From Rhipicephalus microplus (taxonomy: Eukaryota > Arthropoda > Arachnida > Ixodida > Ixodidae): 64,000 bases of DNA. Positions 22,470 through 34,639 of the stretch are shown in pieces. The notes beneath the pieces are model-generated. The model did no database searches. It saw only the letters and a list, made by a program, of their open reading frames with translations, and was not told the origin of the DNA. How positions within the stretch are numbered: position 1 is the stretch's first letter; each line of letters starts with the position of its first letter. The DNA is taken from the NCBI RefSeq assembly GCF_043290135.1, contig NC_134700.1, positions 164,019,272-164,083,271 on the forward strand. Direction: 5' to 3'. Made by a program: the position numbers and the translations under genes.

Positions 22470-23010
22470 AAAAATAACCATATTATGCTCGTTCTAGGAT
22501 TGGTAAATATGTCAACATTGAGGAACTTCGGTTGCCAGTTCTGACTCCGGACCACTTGCAGTTCTCAGTATTTTGTATAAGAGAAATGAACTTAAGAAAA
22601 CTGGTAGCACAACGACACACGAAATGTAAAAGACGTACGCTATAGCCAAGAGCCTGCATCCCGACACACTTTTTCAGTGGACTTGAGGTCACAAATGACA
22701 GTAAATGCCCCACCTGATAGCAAAGCGAATGCAATGCATCGGCAGACTGCTTTACCATTATTACACCTAGCGACGAGTAATCCACAGTGTTCACTTAGCA
22801 AGTTATGATTTGGTTATCCAAGTAAACTTAGTTTGTAAATAGTAACACTATCAATTACACAGTATTGAGCCTGGCATACAGTTTACTACTCCAACAAACG
22901 TTACCACATCTGGCGAAACATTCATTCATTGCCTTCGACAGGGTAGTACTTATAGAACGTGATTCCTGTGGGGGATGAAAAAATAACGTTCTACGTGTTC
23001 TGTAGGAAGA
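22470..23010. other. No gene recognised
   Basis: No motif-bearing ORF on either strand. Confidence 0.4.
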
Positions 23011-23022
23011 GTCTAGCAGATA

Positions 23023-23211
23023 GAGCACATTCTTTTAGACTGTACACGTCATGATGCTTCTCGAAAGACACTTTTAGAAAAAAACAATATTGTACGCATA
23101 GGCGGCCAATATCATTCGCAAAAAGCCCATGGCCAACATAATATTTTCAAAACCTTCTTTCGCGCACTAGTACAATTTTTAAGGAAGAAAAAAGTATCGC
23201 AAGTATACTAA
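23023..23211 (+). mobile_element. LINE C-terminal fragment
   Basis: A 62-codon frame without a start codon reads EHILLDCTRHDASRKTLL at its beginning and ends FLRKKKVSQVY before TAA. It parallels the end of the LINE at 17460-17819 (IEHVLCHRPRY..., NFLRGSGLLYRL), so it is a 5'-truncated remnant of an I/R1-type LINE. It is too short and damaged to encode anything. Confidence 0.6.
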
Positions 23212-23570
23212 GCCAAATAAAAAAATTGCTCGCATGATTAGTTATCAATAGGTGGTCTCAGTTACGTGTTATAGCAGTTTTGGTTGTAGTTTGTACTATG
23301 AATTGTTTGTTTCGTCGGACATGACAGTGCGGAAGGGGGAAACAATGCAATGGTTCAAGTTGTGACCCGATGGCCTCTCCGTTGTGCGTGCATCAATGTT
23401 TTGTGAACTATTTTGTTGTGTGAACATTACTTCATATTGAAGTACGGGGCTACATGCGTGAATTTATGTGTCAGCCTAATTGTTGTTTTGTTATTATCCA
23501 TTACTTTACAACGACAACTTATGCAAGAACAGAAGAGTAGCGGGGTCAGCCATAAACATAAATACTTTCT

Positions 23571-24121
23571 TAAAGGGCCTCTGAAACACTTTTTTATGGA
23601 ATAGAATAAAATAGCGTATTGCCTCACGTATCCAACACCGCCAAATTTTAAGAATCCGTCCAGCACGAGCGGAGTTAGAGATAGAATGCAATCGCATTCT
23701 ATCTTCTCTCTTTTCGATGAAAGCGCTCAAAGCTAAGCAGGGAGGCATGACAGGGGCAAAGAAAACACGCCGCGCACGCCTCCTAACCTCTAACACTTTT
23801 TTATTTTTTTTCTTCGAATAAATGGTTGTGCCAGTGTGATCGCGCGCGCACGCGTGGAGATGTTGCGGCCTCCCGCGGCGATCCTTGTAATGGCCGAGCC
23901 CGCTGCAAAGTGCTGATAGAGAGCCTGCTACGAGTAATTTTTCAGCGTGTTCCGTCATTTGTCGAAAGAAGAAAAATATTTTTCAGCTGTCTTTGACAAT
24001 TTTTGCGAATACCTGGCCGCGTGCTGCGCTATAATAATTCTCTCACGTGTTATTGGAAGCCTCTACTACCAAGCGGCGGTGTTTTCTGACCCTGCTCAAT
24101 AAGTGTTGCAGGACTCCTTTA
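23571..24121. mobile_element. MITE-like element with inverted ends
   Basis: The left end TAAAGGGCCTCTGAAACACTT matches the reverse complement of the right end (GTGTTGCAGGACTCCTTTA) with a few mismatches. The body is about 550 bp with no transposase. A short palindrome TAGAATGCAATCGCATTCTA lies at about 23683-23702. The target-site duplication is unclear. Confidence 0.5.
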
Positions 24122-24239
24122 CTTACATTTCACAAAAAAAAAGTCCTTGCTATAAGCAAACATAGACCCTTGCGCATTCATGTACGAGCTTGCTTAACGT
24201 TTCTGTTTCTTTTTCTACTTTAAATAGTGACCAAAACAG

Positions 24240-24477
24240 ATTGACATGTGGAGTTTAACGTCCCAAAACCACCGTATGCTTATGAAATACGCCGTAGCGG
24301 AGGGCTCCGGAGATTTCGACCACCTGGAATTCTCTAACGTACACCCAAATCTGAGCACACGGGCCTACAACATTTTCGCCTCTATCAGAAATGCAGCCGC
24401 CGCAGCCGGAATTCGATCCCGCGACCTGCGGGTCAGCAGCCGAGTACCTTAGCCACTAGACCACCGTGGCGGGGCGA
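24240..24477 (-). mobile_element. Full-length Ruka-like SINE with tRNA head
   Basis: The minus strand begins with a tRNA-derived head: A-box region GGTCTAGTGGCTAAGGTACT and B-box-like GATCGAATTC. The body and 3' end follow down to 24240. A perfect 12-bp duplication TGACCAAAACAG flanks it (24228-24239, 24478-24489). The internal pol III promoter would drive its transcription. It is the best-preserved copy in the window, with 46911-47159. Confidence 0.9.
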
Positions 24478-24489
24478 TGACCAAAACAG

Positions 24490-26040
24490 GTCATTGACAC
24501 ATGTACCTCCATATATTGAGGTGAACATGAAGATGCACTGTTCGAGGCCTTCATTTTTTCCTCCGACAAGCCATTGGTAAAAGGCGCATTGGGCTATTAT
24601 GAGAGATCCAGGCCAGTTAAACCAAATCAAATTATTTGCTTCGACGTTTGAAAACAATCCGTGTGCTATGAAAGTGCTGTAATGTGGGACCACGTATTAA
24701 TTTTAACAAGTGAACATGTTCATAGTAGGCATAACAATTGTATAAGCTACGACCTATCCTTTGCCCTTGTTTTGTACTGGCCCCAAGCTGAATATATCTT
24801 ATGTGCACTGGCACTGCACCCACGGCCTCCGGCTGTTCAACCTATCGAGATAGCTTCATTTACGTACGCACGTCCAGTGAGCTTCTGTAACAAGCAGTCA
24901 TGCTTAAGTGCTGTGGGCAAAGTCAAGCACAAGCAATATTGAATAAGAAATGTACGGGGAACTGCAAACAAGTAAGCTGAATGGCCATCTGTGAACCACG
25001 AAAGCAAAACATAAGGTTCACACAAGATTAATCTGTAGCACTACACCGTGCGATGGTCCTTGATGGACTTGAGTAGTAAAACACACAGGAGAAGGCACAC
25101 GTGTCGGGAAATTTGAAGTTGAAGATTCAAATTGAGTCACAGGGCAACGTCTTGCTGTCCGCAGTCCAGCACCAAGCTGCGGTGCACTTTGTTTCTTTGC
25201 CTACGACGAGATTGCTCTTAACCCGTTACGCAAGAATCGCACTGCATCTGCGGTGCCTGTCGCGAATGGCCGTTGGAGAAATCGTCGACCCTGTCAACGT
25301 GACCTGCAGTGCAAAGGCGCCTTCATTCCAAGTCTCAGAAAGCTTATCGCTGCAAACCTCACTGTCCTACGGTTAAGCAGACGCAGTGAAACCAGCGTCC
25401 GGTCGTGTTGTGAAAGCAAAGGCCTGCCTGCTGCAATTTTTATGTGTATAAAGAATGTAACAGAGCGATGAGCTCTCGAAAACACGATTTCGCGGGCGAT
25501 TGCACTTCTGGTGATCGTGGTCACGCACATGTCTGGTCTTTTTTGTTTTGTTTTTTGAGGTAGATTATTTGTTTTATAAAGAATGAATGGCCTTCTGCGT
25601 AAGCCAAACCTTATATTTTTTTACCCATCGTATGTGTTGCACAGCCTAACCGGGACTCTCGGGTTGGGAGTAAGTGAGTTAGTGAGTGAGTGAGTGAGTG
25701 AGCGAGTGAGCGTGCGTGCGCCTGGCCACTTGATTATAGGCGTGTATATGTGTGTGCGTGTGCTTGAATGTATGTGCATGCGTGTGCTATCATTGAGTTA
25801 TTGCATAGATGGAATAAGTTTTCGTTGAGTGGACTTGTCTGTCAACCCTTACATCATTTGCCGGACTGATTACCGGCCTGTTAGGGACGCTCATCGGACC
25901 TCAGGTTGCGCACGTGTGAATGACGGCATTCCACATCACTATGAATATTATTTTTCCTAAAAATTTATATTTCACGTTCACATTTCAGCATTGAAATGGA
26001 GACAGACATAATTTTCATGTATCTTCATATCATACATACA
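24490..26040. other. No gene recognised; (GTGA)n at 25675-25712
   Basis: A 91-codon ORF (25101-25376, plus) has no recognisable domain. A short GTGA tract lies at 25675-25712. Confidence 0.4.
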
Positions 26041-27409
26041 CTGCGTTAAGAACGAGGACCCGCGGTCGTAAGTCAAGAACACGATGTTCACTTCATCAGG
26101 GCGATAACACCAAATTCCTACTTCGCTCTTTTCCTCTAAGTCTGTCAGGGCTCCCCCCCAAGCCCATGCCCCAGTTCTTCAGCATCCTCCTACGGGAAGG
26201 CTACATGTGGCACAATCCATGCTGTCGCTCACAACGTGTACAGCTTATGTCCTGGGTGGTTCACCTCGTGGTCAATTGCCAAACGCACGGAGCAGGCTCT
26301 AACCATTTCATCTCATCCTTAATACAGTTGCGTCATTCGGACAGGTGTTCTTGCACAGTCACCGCGTCTGGGACACCAATCTGAGATCAAGCCTGCTCAT
26401 GCAACACGTAAATAATGCGCGCGCTCCCATCTTAGTTGTTTCCACATCTCCGTGTGGCGTAGCGGGTGTACTGCACACTCGGGCGCTCCCGTAGTGCGTT
26501 TACTGCAGCATTTTGGAGTATTCTCCATGAGGTGCCTCGATTCCTGCAGCGATGTTTCTTGCTGTGGCCCAAACCCGGTAGTTTGTTTCCCGCTGCTCAG
26601 GAGGAATATGCTTATGCGGTTGGTTCGCGTGGTGGTTATGCTGTAGCTCCTTTTCCAGGACCCTCCGATTCACTTTCAGAGGCAGAAGCAAGGTTATCAC
26701 TTGCGTTTCTAGGCGAACATCTCCTTGTTTTGTCATGACATTGTCCGATTCCTCGAAGCTGAGCAAAACAAAGACTTGACGTCTACCCTTGGCAAACAAT
26801 GACGGGGGCACAACAGGAAACGCAGGACTGCTGGCTTCACCACGGAGGAGATCGAACAAGCCATCGTTGCTGGTGGACAAACTGTAAGCGGGTTTTTCAT
26901 TTGCCCGCTTCCTCAGCGGTTCCCTGACAGCAACGCGTTCATCATCTTCAATCTCATCATTCATATCACACCTTCTATTTCAACCTCCAGGATTGGCCAT
27001 CACTTCTTGATACTGTTCTGTCGGTTCTTCCTCCCACTTGGGAATGTCTCCACAATGCTTAAGTGGCTGTTCCTCTCCAGTAGAACTACCAGTGTAACAC
27101 AATTGCTCCAGAGAATCTTGCGCACACAACACTGTCGCTTGATCCTATGACAAACGTGGTCAGAAGCATCAAATTTTGTGGTGGCGGTATCACACTCTCG
27201 CACGTCGTCACGTCCAACGCTGTGATATTTCCTTCAACTTCAACTAAACTGCTTTCATATATTTCTTAACCTACAGAAAGACAGCTTTGATAGTCCAAAT
27301 CTGAGCCTTCGGAATATCTTGTGTCTTTTCCACTGCCTTTGAAAATGTTGTCGCAGGCAACCACGTTTTACAGCAAAAGATGTTGTGAGATCAAAACTGA
27401 GGTCATGCG

Positions 27410-27582
27410 CAGCGCAGTAGTTGTCCGCTGCCGTCGCCGCTGCCGGTGTGCGTAACCACTATCGCAAAATACGGGAAAAAAACTAGTACCAAGGCCACAG
27501 TGGGGCTGGAACTCGGGTCCACTGCGTGCCAGCCCCAGTATTCTACCACTGGGCCACGCCAGCCCTTGGGACTTGTTCGGAA
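27410..27582 (-). mobile_element. tRNA-derived SINE of a second family
   Basis: On the minus strand TGGCCCAGTGGT (plus 27545-27556) is a perfect pol III A-box type sequence, and AGTTCCAGCCCC (about 27503-27513) a one-mismatch B box. The body continues to about 27410. It differs from the Ruka-like family. Boundaries are approximate. Confidence 0.6.
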
Positions 27583-27664
27583 ACTTGCCTTAGGCAGGCT
27601 TGATGTCGGCAAAGGATTCGTGTTAATATGAGCAATAAAACGTTTTAGAACAGCAAAAGAACAA

Positions 27665-27829
27665 TAAGACATAGTTGATCGACGTAGCACGTTTAGAAAC
27701 ATAGGACAAGGGAAGGGACAGAAAGGAGCAAGCGCTCCCTTCTGTCCCTTCTCTTGTCCTATGTTTCTAAACGCGCTACGTCGATCAACTATGTCTTACC
27801 AACATGCCCAACTTTGCACTGTGTGACGT
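27665..27829 (-). mobile_element. Hairpin retroposon-like element 2
   Basis: Arms 27665-27729 and 27734-27798 are a 65-bp inverted repeat with three mismatches and only a 4-bp loop. On the minus strand a head with TTGGGCATGTTGGT and ATAGTT precedes the first arm, as in the elements at 15559 and 61708. The arm sequences are unrelated to theirs. A clear target-site duplication was not found. Confidence 0.7.
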
Positions 27830-27869
27830 CTTATTGTTTAGAGTATAAATAGCGTAACGAGTGGGTCGT

Positions 27870-28221
27870 CCAATGCCCAACCCATTACAAAAGCTTGTTA
27901 TTGATCACCTATTAACTATGGTGCATACTCACTTCAGGCATAATTTTTTTAGTATTGTCAGCCACTACACGAACACTTGGCACAAAATTCCTTGCAAGTG
28001 TTTAGCGAATACAATGCTTCTCAGAAGAATGACAAAAAATGCCACAAGTAATGCTTGTGTACTACTCAGAAATCATTAATATTATTGTAGTAGTGGGTAC
28101 TCAGCAAGTGTGCTTGCAGCAGTTACCCAATGAGTGTTCAGAAGAGGCTTTCAAAGGCCGCTCTTCTAGCTATCGCTGTGACTGTGCTGCGCCTTCCGCG
28201 CAGGCCTGACTTTTTTTTTAC
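27870..28221 (+). repeat. Dispersed repeat E, copy 2
   Basis: Collinear partner of 22110-22468. It is followed by a tandem 17-bp duplication (TTACAGATACCAGGTCG at 28217-28250). Confidence 0.7.
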
Positions 28222-28633
28222 AGATACCAGGTCGTTACAGATACCAGGTCGCTCCAAGTTGCTGCTGGTATTTCTGGCGTAATCAAGAGGTGGATAGCAC
28301 GTGCCACGTAGGTGAAGAGACTGTCCGCGCTCGGCCAGGAAATAGTGCTCCTCAGTGATTGCATACACGATCTTCTCACGGTAGCGTGCAGAATCCTTGA
28401 GTTCCTGGTCAGCTACCTTGTCTTCAGTGACGTCGAGAACTTGCTTGCCCAACTGGCGGATCTCAGCTTCTCTAGTCATCAAAACGATGACTTTTCTGTT
28501 CACCTCGCGTGCCTAGGTGTCAGAGTGTCGCAGCAGTCTTGCCAGGAGCGTATTATATTGTCAGACGCTGGTCCTGACAGTCGCACGCATCTTCCGATAC
28601 AATGCGCTGACGACATCGTAGTCCCAGAACGAC

Positions 28634-28661
28634 CACTGCCAGGTTTCACGGCACCAAATGT
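28634..28661 (-). other. Putative primer binding site of the LTR remnant
   Basis: The minus-strand TGGTGCCGTGAAACC starts two bases after the LTR-like end CGTAACA. The TGG start is what a tRNA CCA end would pair with. Confidence 0.45.
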
Positions 28662-28716
28662 TACGAACGAGGACCCGTGGTCGTAGGCCAAGAACACGAT
28701 GTTTACACCATCAGGG

Positions 28717-28736
28717 CTTGCTTGCTTGCTTGCTTG
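28717..28736. repeat. Short (TTGC)n tract
   Basis: Five units at the start of a segment that splits the LTR-like homology, probably the edge of another inserted repeat. Confidence 0.7.
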
Positions 28737-29003
28737 TTCCCATTCCTTGGCTCGTACCTACTATGGGAGACTGGCCATTAAAGCGGCGGTTACTGTAATG
28801 GGGAAAACAAATTGTTAAATTTTGAAGAAGAAAAAATAAATATTCAGTCATCTAGGAAATATAAGAGTGGATAATCATAAGGTGACTTACGAATAAAGCC
28901 CATGCCCCACTTCTTTATTTTCAACATGCTGTATATAGTAGCAGTAAGCACCATCTCATGAAAGTAAACTAAATAAAGTTACTGAAGAGTTCATGAATCG
29001 TAC

Positions 29004-29091
29004 GTTAATCATTTATTACTTCGATACTTTTCAAATACAGAAGTTGTGTTAATCATTTAAATATCGATACATTTCAAATGCAGAAGTTGCA
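29004..29091 (+). repeat. 44-bp tandem duplication
   Basis: Two adjacent units beginning GTTAATCATTTA (29004 and 29048) and ending CAGAAGTTG, with a few substitutions. Confidence 0.8.
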
Positions 29092-29099
29092 ATATTATA

Positions 29100-32000
29100 A
29101 GGTTATCTTTTTAAGTGCGGCCATATGTTCTCTCTCCATGATCCTCACTGAAAGGAAGTGCACAAAGAGAGAAGACGCTCTGGGAAGAAAGTTTTTCATC
29201 AATGAAATTACTTTTCTTGAAAGACGTACCGCATATCGCTCCACCTAGCTTCCTATGAGCATTCAGAGAAAAAGCAATCTTGCAAATAAACCATGGCACG
29301 CTGAAACGCCCTAAAACATCAAAAAGGTGTAGTTTCGATAGCGATGGGAGCATTATACTTATTGGAAGAAACTTCAAGTTCCCAACTTGTTTCTTATATT
29401 ATCATTCTTTTGCAAATTACGTGCTGCTGAATACACCTGTCTTTCCTGTTCTCTTTGATTTCACCACATTTAATAAAGAAGAAATAAGATACTCAAAGCA
29501 GGCCATCATCCATTGTGAATGCTGTTGGATTATCACTTTGTAATTATCTATAATCCACCATCGCAGAACCCCTTCTTTTCTGTTTTTTAAAATTACCCAT
29601 TAAGGACAGTTCATGAATTCAGCTCCCGAAATCGAGCCCAGATAAGGAGTGCACTATATATACACGAAAGGCATTGAAGGGAACAGATTTATACTAGATG
29701 ACATGACGTCCACTTTGGAGTTTAGAGGCTTAAGACATCGACATTGCGAAAAAAAACAACCAATGGCAATAACAAACAGGAGCCGAGAATACAGTGAGGG
29801 AGACGGGTCAAAGGAAGTCAAAATTTTATGCTGCGCCACATGACGGATTACAACAAAAACGAAAAAAAGTTACTTTGCCATAATGTATCGCAAGAGCAAT
29901 GCTTAATAACTAACTTTCTGCTGAAAGGTTTAGACTTTCGAGCTTAAAAAAAAAGAACACCTTCATTTCCTGTCACACAAAAAAACTGCTTTCATTTTGC
30001 CCGCAGAGATTTCAGAATGTCCCGCATAATAGCTGAGGATAGATAACGTCTGTCCTTAGTATGACCCATGAGTTGAATTGGATTGAACAGGACGGCTTTT
30101 CCACAGCTCCGTTTATACCTCATCTTTTGTATCCCTTGTATTTTCTTCTTTTTATTTTGTATTTTCTTTACATAGCAAAGCTCCTTGGTTTTGCTTTTAC
30201 CGGTGCTTTGATTTCAGCCAACGACATGTGTAAAATCACATCCTGCCTGATAACCATGAAGGAAAGAAAACGTGGAAGTTTCCTGCCGGACTTGACTTAT
30301 ATGATTGAAATGACATTAAGAGTGAACGGAGCATGCTGTTAGAAATGTAACACGCTGCGGAGCTTTATGCAGAAATACTTAGAAACCGAGCACTCAATAA
30401 TAATGTAAAAGACATCAATGCATGTACACGTGAAATACGCAGGAAAGCAGGGAGAATCACAAAGCGACGGAAAGGTCTTTTAGTTCTAAATTTTTACTTC
30501 TTTTCGTGAATTGCCCATGCATCATCTTTCTTTCGCATCCATGTTGTTACTTTTTGCATTTTTTAAGTGGAACGGAAAAGGAGTACCTGATTTTCAACTG
30601 TTAAATTGATATATAGCCTATTTTACCTGTCAAGCTGTGCTTACCTTTGTAACTGTTAAAATAAATGTCATATGAGGCGTATGGCTTTGTGGTAAAATAA
30701 TTTGGGATGCCAGTATGTGTACGATCTTTTCATTTGAAGTCGAAGTTATGAGCCCACCGTAATTATTTCACGTTTCAATATCCCCTATCCTAGATGTTCT
30801 CATTGGCCACTGTAGATGCTAGTGTGTATGGTTTTAGGTAAGCTGGTCCAAATTATATGGATGTCTAATATGCCTCCATAGGGGAAAACTAGTTTTTCAA
30901 TTGCATTTCAATAGTTTGATTTATAAAAAAACTTTTGAACAGCGACAACCTTGCTGTTATTCAGCGACGAGAGTAATTAGAAGCCACTGCGAAAAATTAC
31001 AATAAACTGAATTTTCGTTTGTGTGTCACAGTTGTGCAAGGCGAAGTGTTCAGGCTAAATCTTGTATTGCAATAGCAATTATATAGACACTCTCGGCTGA
31101 ATATTTTTAAACCGCACTTGTTGAAAAAAAGTAGTGGTAGCCTAAATGGTCGTTATTTCTTTGGTAAATACAATATTTATCAGAAAACAGACATGTCGCC
31201 AAGGAAACTATAGGGGCTGTTATACGTATCAATTGTAAAGCAAATGTGACGAAAGAAAAGAGACGAAAGATAATTTACGGTCGTCCTTGGCGAAACCTTC
31301 GACCTTCAAATAACACATCTGATGCGGTCTTTTTCTCATCTAATTTGTGAATTAAATATCTACATTTAAACCTTGTAGTGTTGGTGAGCACCGCTGGTAG
31401 CCTAGGCGGCGTGCGTGAAGCTTTCTTCTTTCCTGGAGGCGTCAGGTTGAGTAGGATACACTAAGATATATCAAGACGAGATGAAGCTAGAATCCAAGTA
31501 GTGTCAAACACTGCCAAACTATGATCATATGATGTTGTAGTGTAACGCGGTGCAGGCACTTATTATGAGCGATTACTATTTCGAGAAGGGGAGGGCGTGT
31601 TTGCCATTTCAGGCCCAGTAACCCCGAAAAAGATCATGAAGTGGGCCTTCGCGTCACAGTCACCCTTTGGTTAACGGCCATTTAACATGTAGATGCCCCC
31701 CACAAGCTTTCTTTCGAAATAACGTTTTCTTCATGCATTCAGATGCTCTAGAAAAACTAAGGACTTAACTATCCACGGGATAGGAAAGTTCGTAGTTTTA
31801 CGAGATTTCTAAATGGCAGTAACCATTTATTTACTATATAGCGTTCAATTTCAGTGAGCAGCGGAAAAAGGATTCACATGTGCTGCGGTTACCCAGATGA
31901 CTGATGACAGTGTCAAAAATAAATAACGTGGAGAGAACATACGGTAGCCTAAAGATCGCGACCCTGCAATACCAAGTATGATGTCACGGTGTGCTGCATG

Positions 32001-32430
32001 TTTGTTTTATCCACTCTTTCAAATTCATCACGCGTAATAAGTATTTCCTATCCCGTGACAATGAATAATCGCCTAATTAAAGCCTCTTAGTTTTCACACA
32101 GCCGTATTTAGTGTCGCTATTTGGTGCGAAACACCTTAGGTAGCCTTCTTGATGTCTTTTGTCATCATGGTGTGTTATGTATTCGCGGTCCGCCCTAAGA
32201 AGTTGTACGCGTCACGGTGCGTATATAGCTCTGCTCAATACCTGTCCACTAAAAATGAAGTAGGCAGAAGTTAGCCTAGTAAATAGCCGACGAAGTTAGT
32301 CAAGTAGAAACCTTTTTCTCTACATACCATGAGGAGATGAAACCGGGTATACCAGGAAAACGAAGCACCACGTAAGGGTAACCTGCATTATACGCAGTTC
32401 TCCGAGGACCTTCATATAACTGATTTTTCG
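29100..32430. other. Long A/T-rich stretch without recognised gene
   Basis: The longest ORF (30061-30342) is low-complexity and hydrophobic, with no family resemblance. No SINE or LTR is recognised. Confidence 0.4.
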
Positions 32431-32439
32431 CTCATGCTA

Positions 32440-33070
32440 CATCTACAATCGCAACTTTCCCGCGTTGATGCTGCACTGCTGTGTTACCTTTGGGTGGGAG
32501 TTGCATTCACAAAGGCGTACTGGTTTCGCATCGGTATGGCAGACACCCGTGCATGCGAATCTCGAGAAGCCTAATAGACCATCGAACACGTCCTGTGCAG
32601 TTGCGCTCGCTACGAGCCCAGCGTTGCTCGCTCCGGTTGATTTTGAACGAACTGGACACCAGAACATTCTTTGTACAAACGACTCTCAGCACCTCGTAAC
32701 ACCTCTTTTCTATATTATTTCATTCCCCTTGCTCAAGCACAGGGTAGCCAGCTGGTCTAGGAAGCGGCTAACTTCCCTGTCTTACCGCTTATTTCTTACC
32801 ACCTCTTCATCCTAAGACGTGTGCTTCAATAGCGTAGAAATTAACTAAACAGTTACAGAAGCACCTGACCTCAAATCTGAGCGGCCGTCAGGGGACTGCA
32901 TGTGGTCTCGCAAGTGAGCTAGTGTGTGTGTATCTGTCTTCTCTCTCTTCTATCTCTTTCCCCCCTTTCTGCGTTTCCCCCATACATGGTAGAAAACGGG
33001 ACGTCCGTCTGGTTAACCAGCCCGCCTTTACCTGCATCTCAATTTTTTTCTCTCTCTCTCCTAGGATATT
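32440..33070 (+). mobile_element. LINE 3' end(s) with two stacked 3' UTRs, pseudogene
   Basis: The translation reads CYLWVGVAFTKAYWFRIGMADTRACE, then stops, then TIEHVLCSCARYEPS (about 32480-32630), closely paralleling the LINE at 17520-17640. It is broken by stop codons and soon loses frame. One 3' UTR-like block (CACAGGGTAGCCAGCTGG, about 32741) is followed by a second (GGTAGAAAACGGGACG, CTGGTTAACC, about 32988-33020) with a CT-rich end. Two related LINE or SINE tails may therefore be stacked. Confidence 0.65.
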
Positions 33071-33639
33071 AGTGAAGAGGAAGCACCCCTCCCTATAAGC
33101 CTGTTTTGAGGCTTGCCACCACTACTGCCTCCTCAACGAAATCTCGCTCAAGTCACTGCATGCATTGCTTCCCCTCCCACGGCTTCGCGTTACTGGATCT
33201 GAAGCACTTTTACCTACACATTTAGCTCCTTCTTAGCTTTTATTTACGTGCTTTTTTAACAAACTACGACTTCTACTTAATTACAAAACAACGGCGAGGA
33301 TTTCGATACACACCATCTAAAGTGTATACCAGGCATGAAAACACAGCCTAAAAACCATAAAAGGTTTGCAAAATTTCCATTTTTTATTCAGTGTTTTAAT
33401 CAAGAATTCTTAAGAACAAAAACACACGAATTGAGTTTAATTTTTGGTGTAATTGATAGCAGAGGCATTTACGATTGATTACCTCCGCTTCCCAGTATAT
33501 GAGTAATGCTGAGTCATCTGTTATGTGTTTGCTGGACTTAAATAAGTTTTAAAGTTTATTCTTTGCTATAAACAATAGGTAACATAAAATGGTATGTTAG
33601 AACAACATCATTTTCAAGACTAATTTAGTAATGATTCCG

Positions 33640-33845
33640 AGTTGGGGAATTTCACGTGCAAAAACGATGTTATGACTACGAGGTATGCTGCAGGGTCGAA
33701 AAACTTCACACTCCTGGGTTTGTTTGACGTGCGCTCAAGTGAGCGTTCGCGGTCTGCAAGAATTTCGCCTCAATTTAAATGCACCTGCCCCGACCGGGAC
33801 TTAATCCACAATCGTCGAGTTAGCAGCAAAGCGCTGGGCGGCCTC
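33640..33845 (-). mobile_element. Old, diverged SINE copy
   Basis: The order of Ruka-like blocks is still visible: ATTTCACGTGCAAAAACGA, TATGCTGCAGGGTCGAAAAA, CTCCTGGGTTTGTTTGACGTGCG, TTTCGCCTC and CGACCGGGACTTAATCC. Divergence is high. The head would lie on the right side (minus strand). Confidence 0.5.
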
Positions 33846-33920
33846 ATCAAGTGTGAGGCACACGGGATGGCTTTGTGCTCTCCCATAACAAAGTACCGAG
33901 TACTCAAAATTGTTGACCAC
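33842..33920 (-). repeat. Dispersed repeat F, copy 1
   Basis: About 80 bp whose reverse complement matches 40605-40685 (GCCTCACACTTGATGAGG and AAGCCATCCC blocks). Family unknown. Confidence 0.6.
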
Positions 33921-33949
33921 TTTTCCTAATCACACAGCAAAGCGCCGTA

Positions 33950-34130
33950 AGTTCCAGTGTTGGCGGTAACGTGTTACAAGCAACGCCGTTACCAGTAACG
34001 TGTTACTTTTTTTGGCAACTTAATGAAGTACCCGTTAGAATTTTAGAACTGTAACGTACTGACGGTACAATTTTTCGGTAACGTGCGATGTCACGTTACT
34101 CGTTACTTTTGCATCCTAATTGTAGGTGCC
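33950..34130 (+). mobile_element. Possible hAT-type terminal fragment
   Basis: AGTGTTGGCGGTAACGTGTTAC, then repeated GTAACG/CGTTAC blocks through 34110. Repeats of GTAACGCGTTAC after a CAGTGTTGG-type end are typical of many hAT elements. No transposase and no second end were found. Confidence 0.35.
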
Positions 34131-34639
34131 ATTTTACCAGAGCTCAACCTGATGAATTGTTTCGACGCAGCAGCGGCAGCCATCTACCTGCAGGCGAAGA
34201 AGGCGAAAGTGAGATTTTCTTTAGTGGTATAAATTGCTGATGGAAATTCGCGAAACGCCCTGACATCGTGTGGGGAGTTTTTGGCCATCCCCACACATAG
34301 CTTGAAGAAAGCCGCGGAATGCATCATGACAAACTGCAGAAATGTGCTTTTCATAGAAATGCATTAGAGAAGGTGGATTGCTGGCCCCTGCGCCTCTCCG
34401 TGCCTGAAAGACATGCTTCTCGAGAGAAAAGCGCATGGACTGGTTTACTCCATACCACGCGCCGATCGTCACATTTCGTACGTGGGGAATGCAAAGCACT
34501 TTTCGTGAGCTTGCGGCAACATAAAACCGACGTTTGCAAGTTCGAGTGACAAAGGAATACACTCGCTGAGCGCAGCGTGCTGAATGACAACCGCATTAAG
34601 TTGGACAAGTTCGACGTCGTAGTCCTAGAGCCCAATTTA

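Larger units (their letters stand above)
26041..28940 (-). mobile_element. Degraded LTR retroelement remnant, minus strand
   Basis: About 60 bp are shared between 26045-26105 and 28663-28720 (blocks CGAGGACCCG, AGAACACGATGTT and CATCAGGGC). On the minus strand the 28.66-kb copy ends in CGTAACA and is followed directly by TTTGGTGCCGTGAAACCTGG (28661 downward), which has the form of an LTR end plus a primer binding site. The 26-kb copy would be the 3' LTR. The interior holds ORFs at 26500-26964 and 28138-28503 on the minus strand that I cannot assign, and it has been invaded by a tRNA-SINE, a hairpin element and dispersed repeat E. Class (Ty3 or BEL) is not determined. Confidence 0.45.

Noticed and set aside
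24405..24473. True tRNA gene (minus strand)
   Set aside because: The A- and B-box sequences form the head of a SINE with a body, a 3' end and a 12-bp target-site duplication; the cloverleaf is not intact.
26500..26964. 154-codon minus-strand ORF as a host gene
   Set aside because: It lies inside a likely LTR-element remnant and has no recognised domain; kept only as part of that remnant.
27490..27582. True tRNA gene (minus strand)
   Set aside because: The B box is imperfect and the sequence continues into a SINE-like body; no complete acceptor stem is seen.
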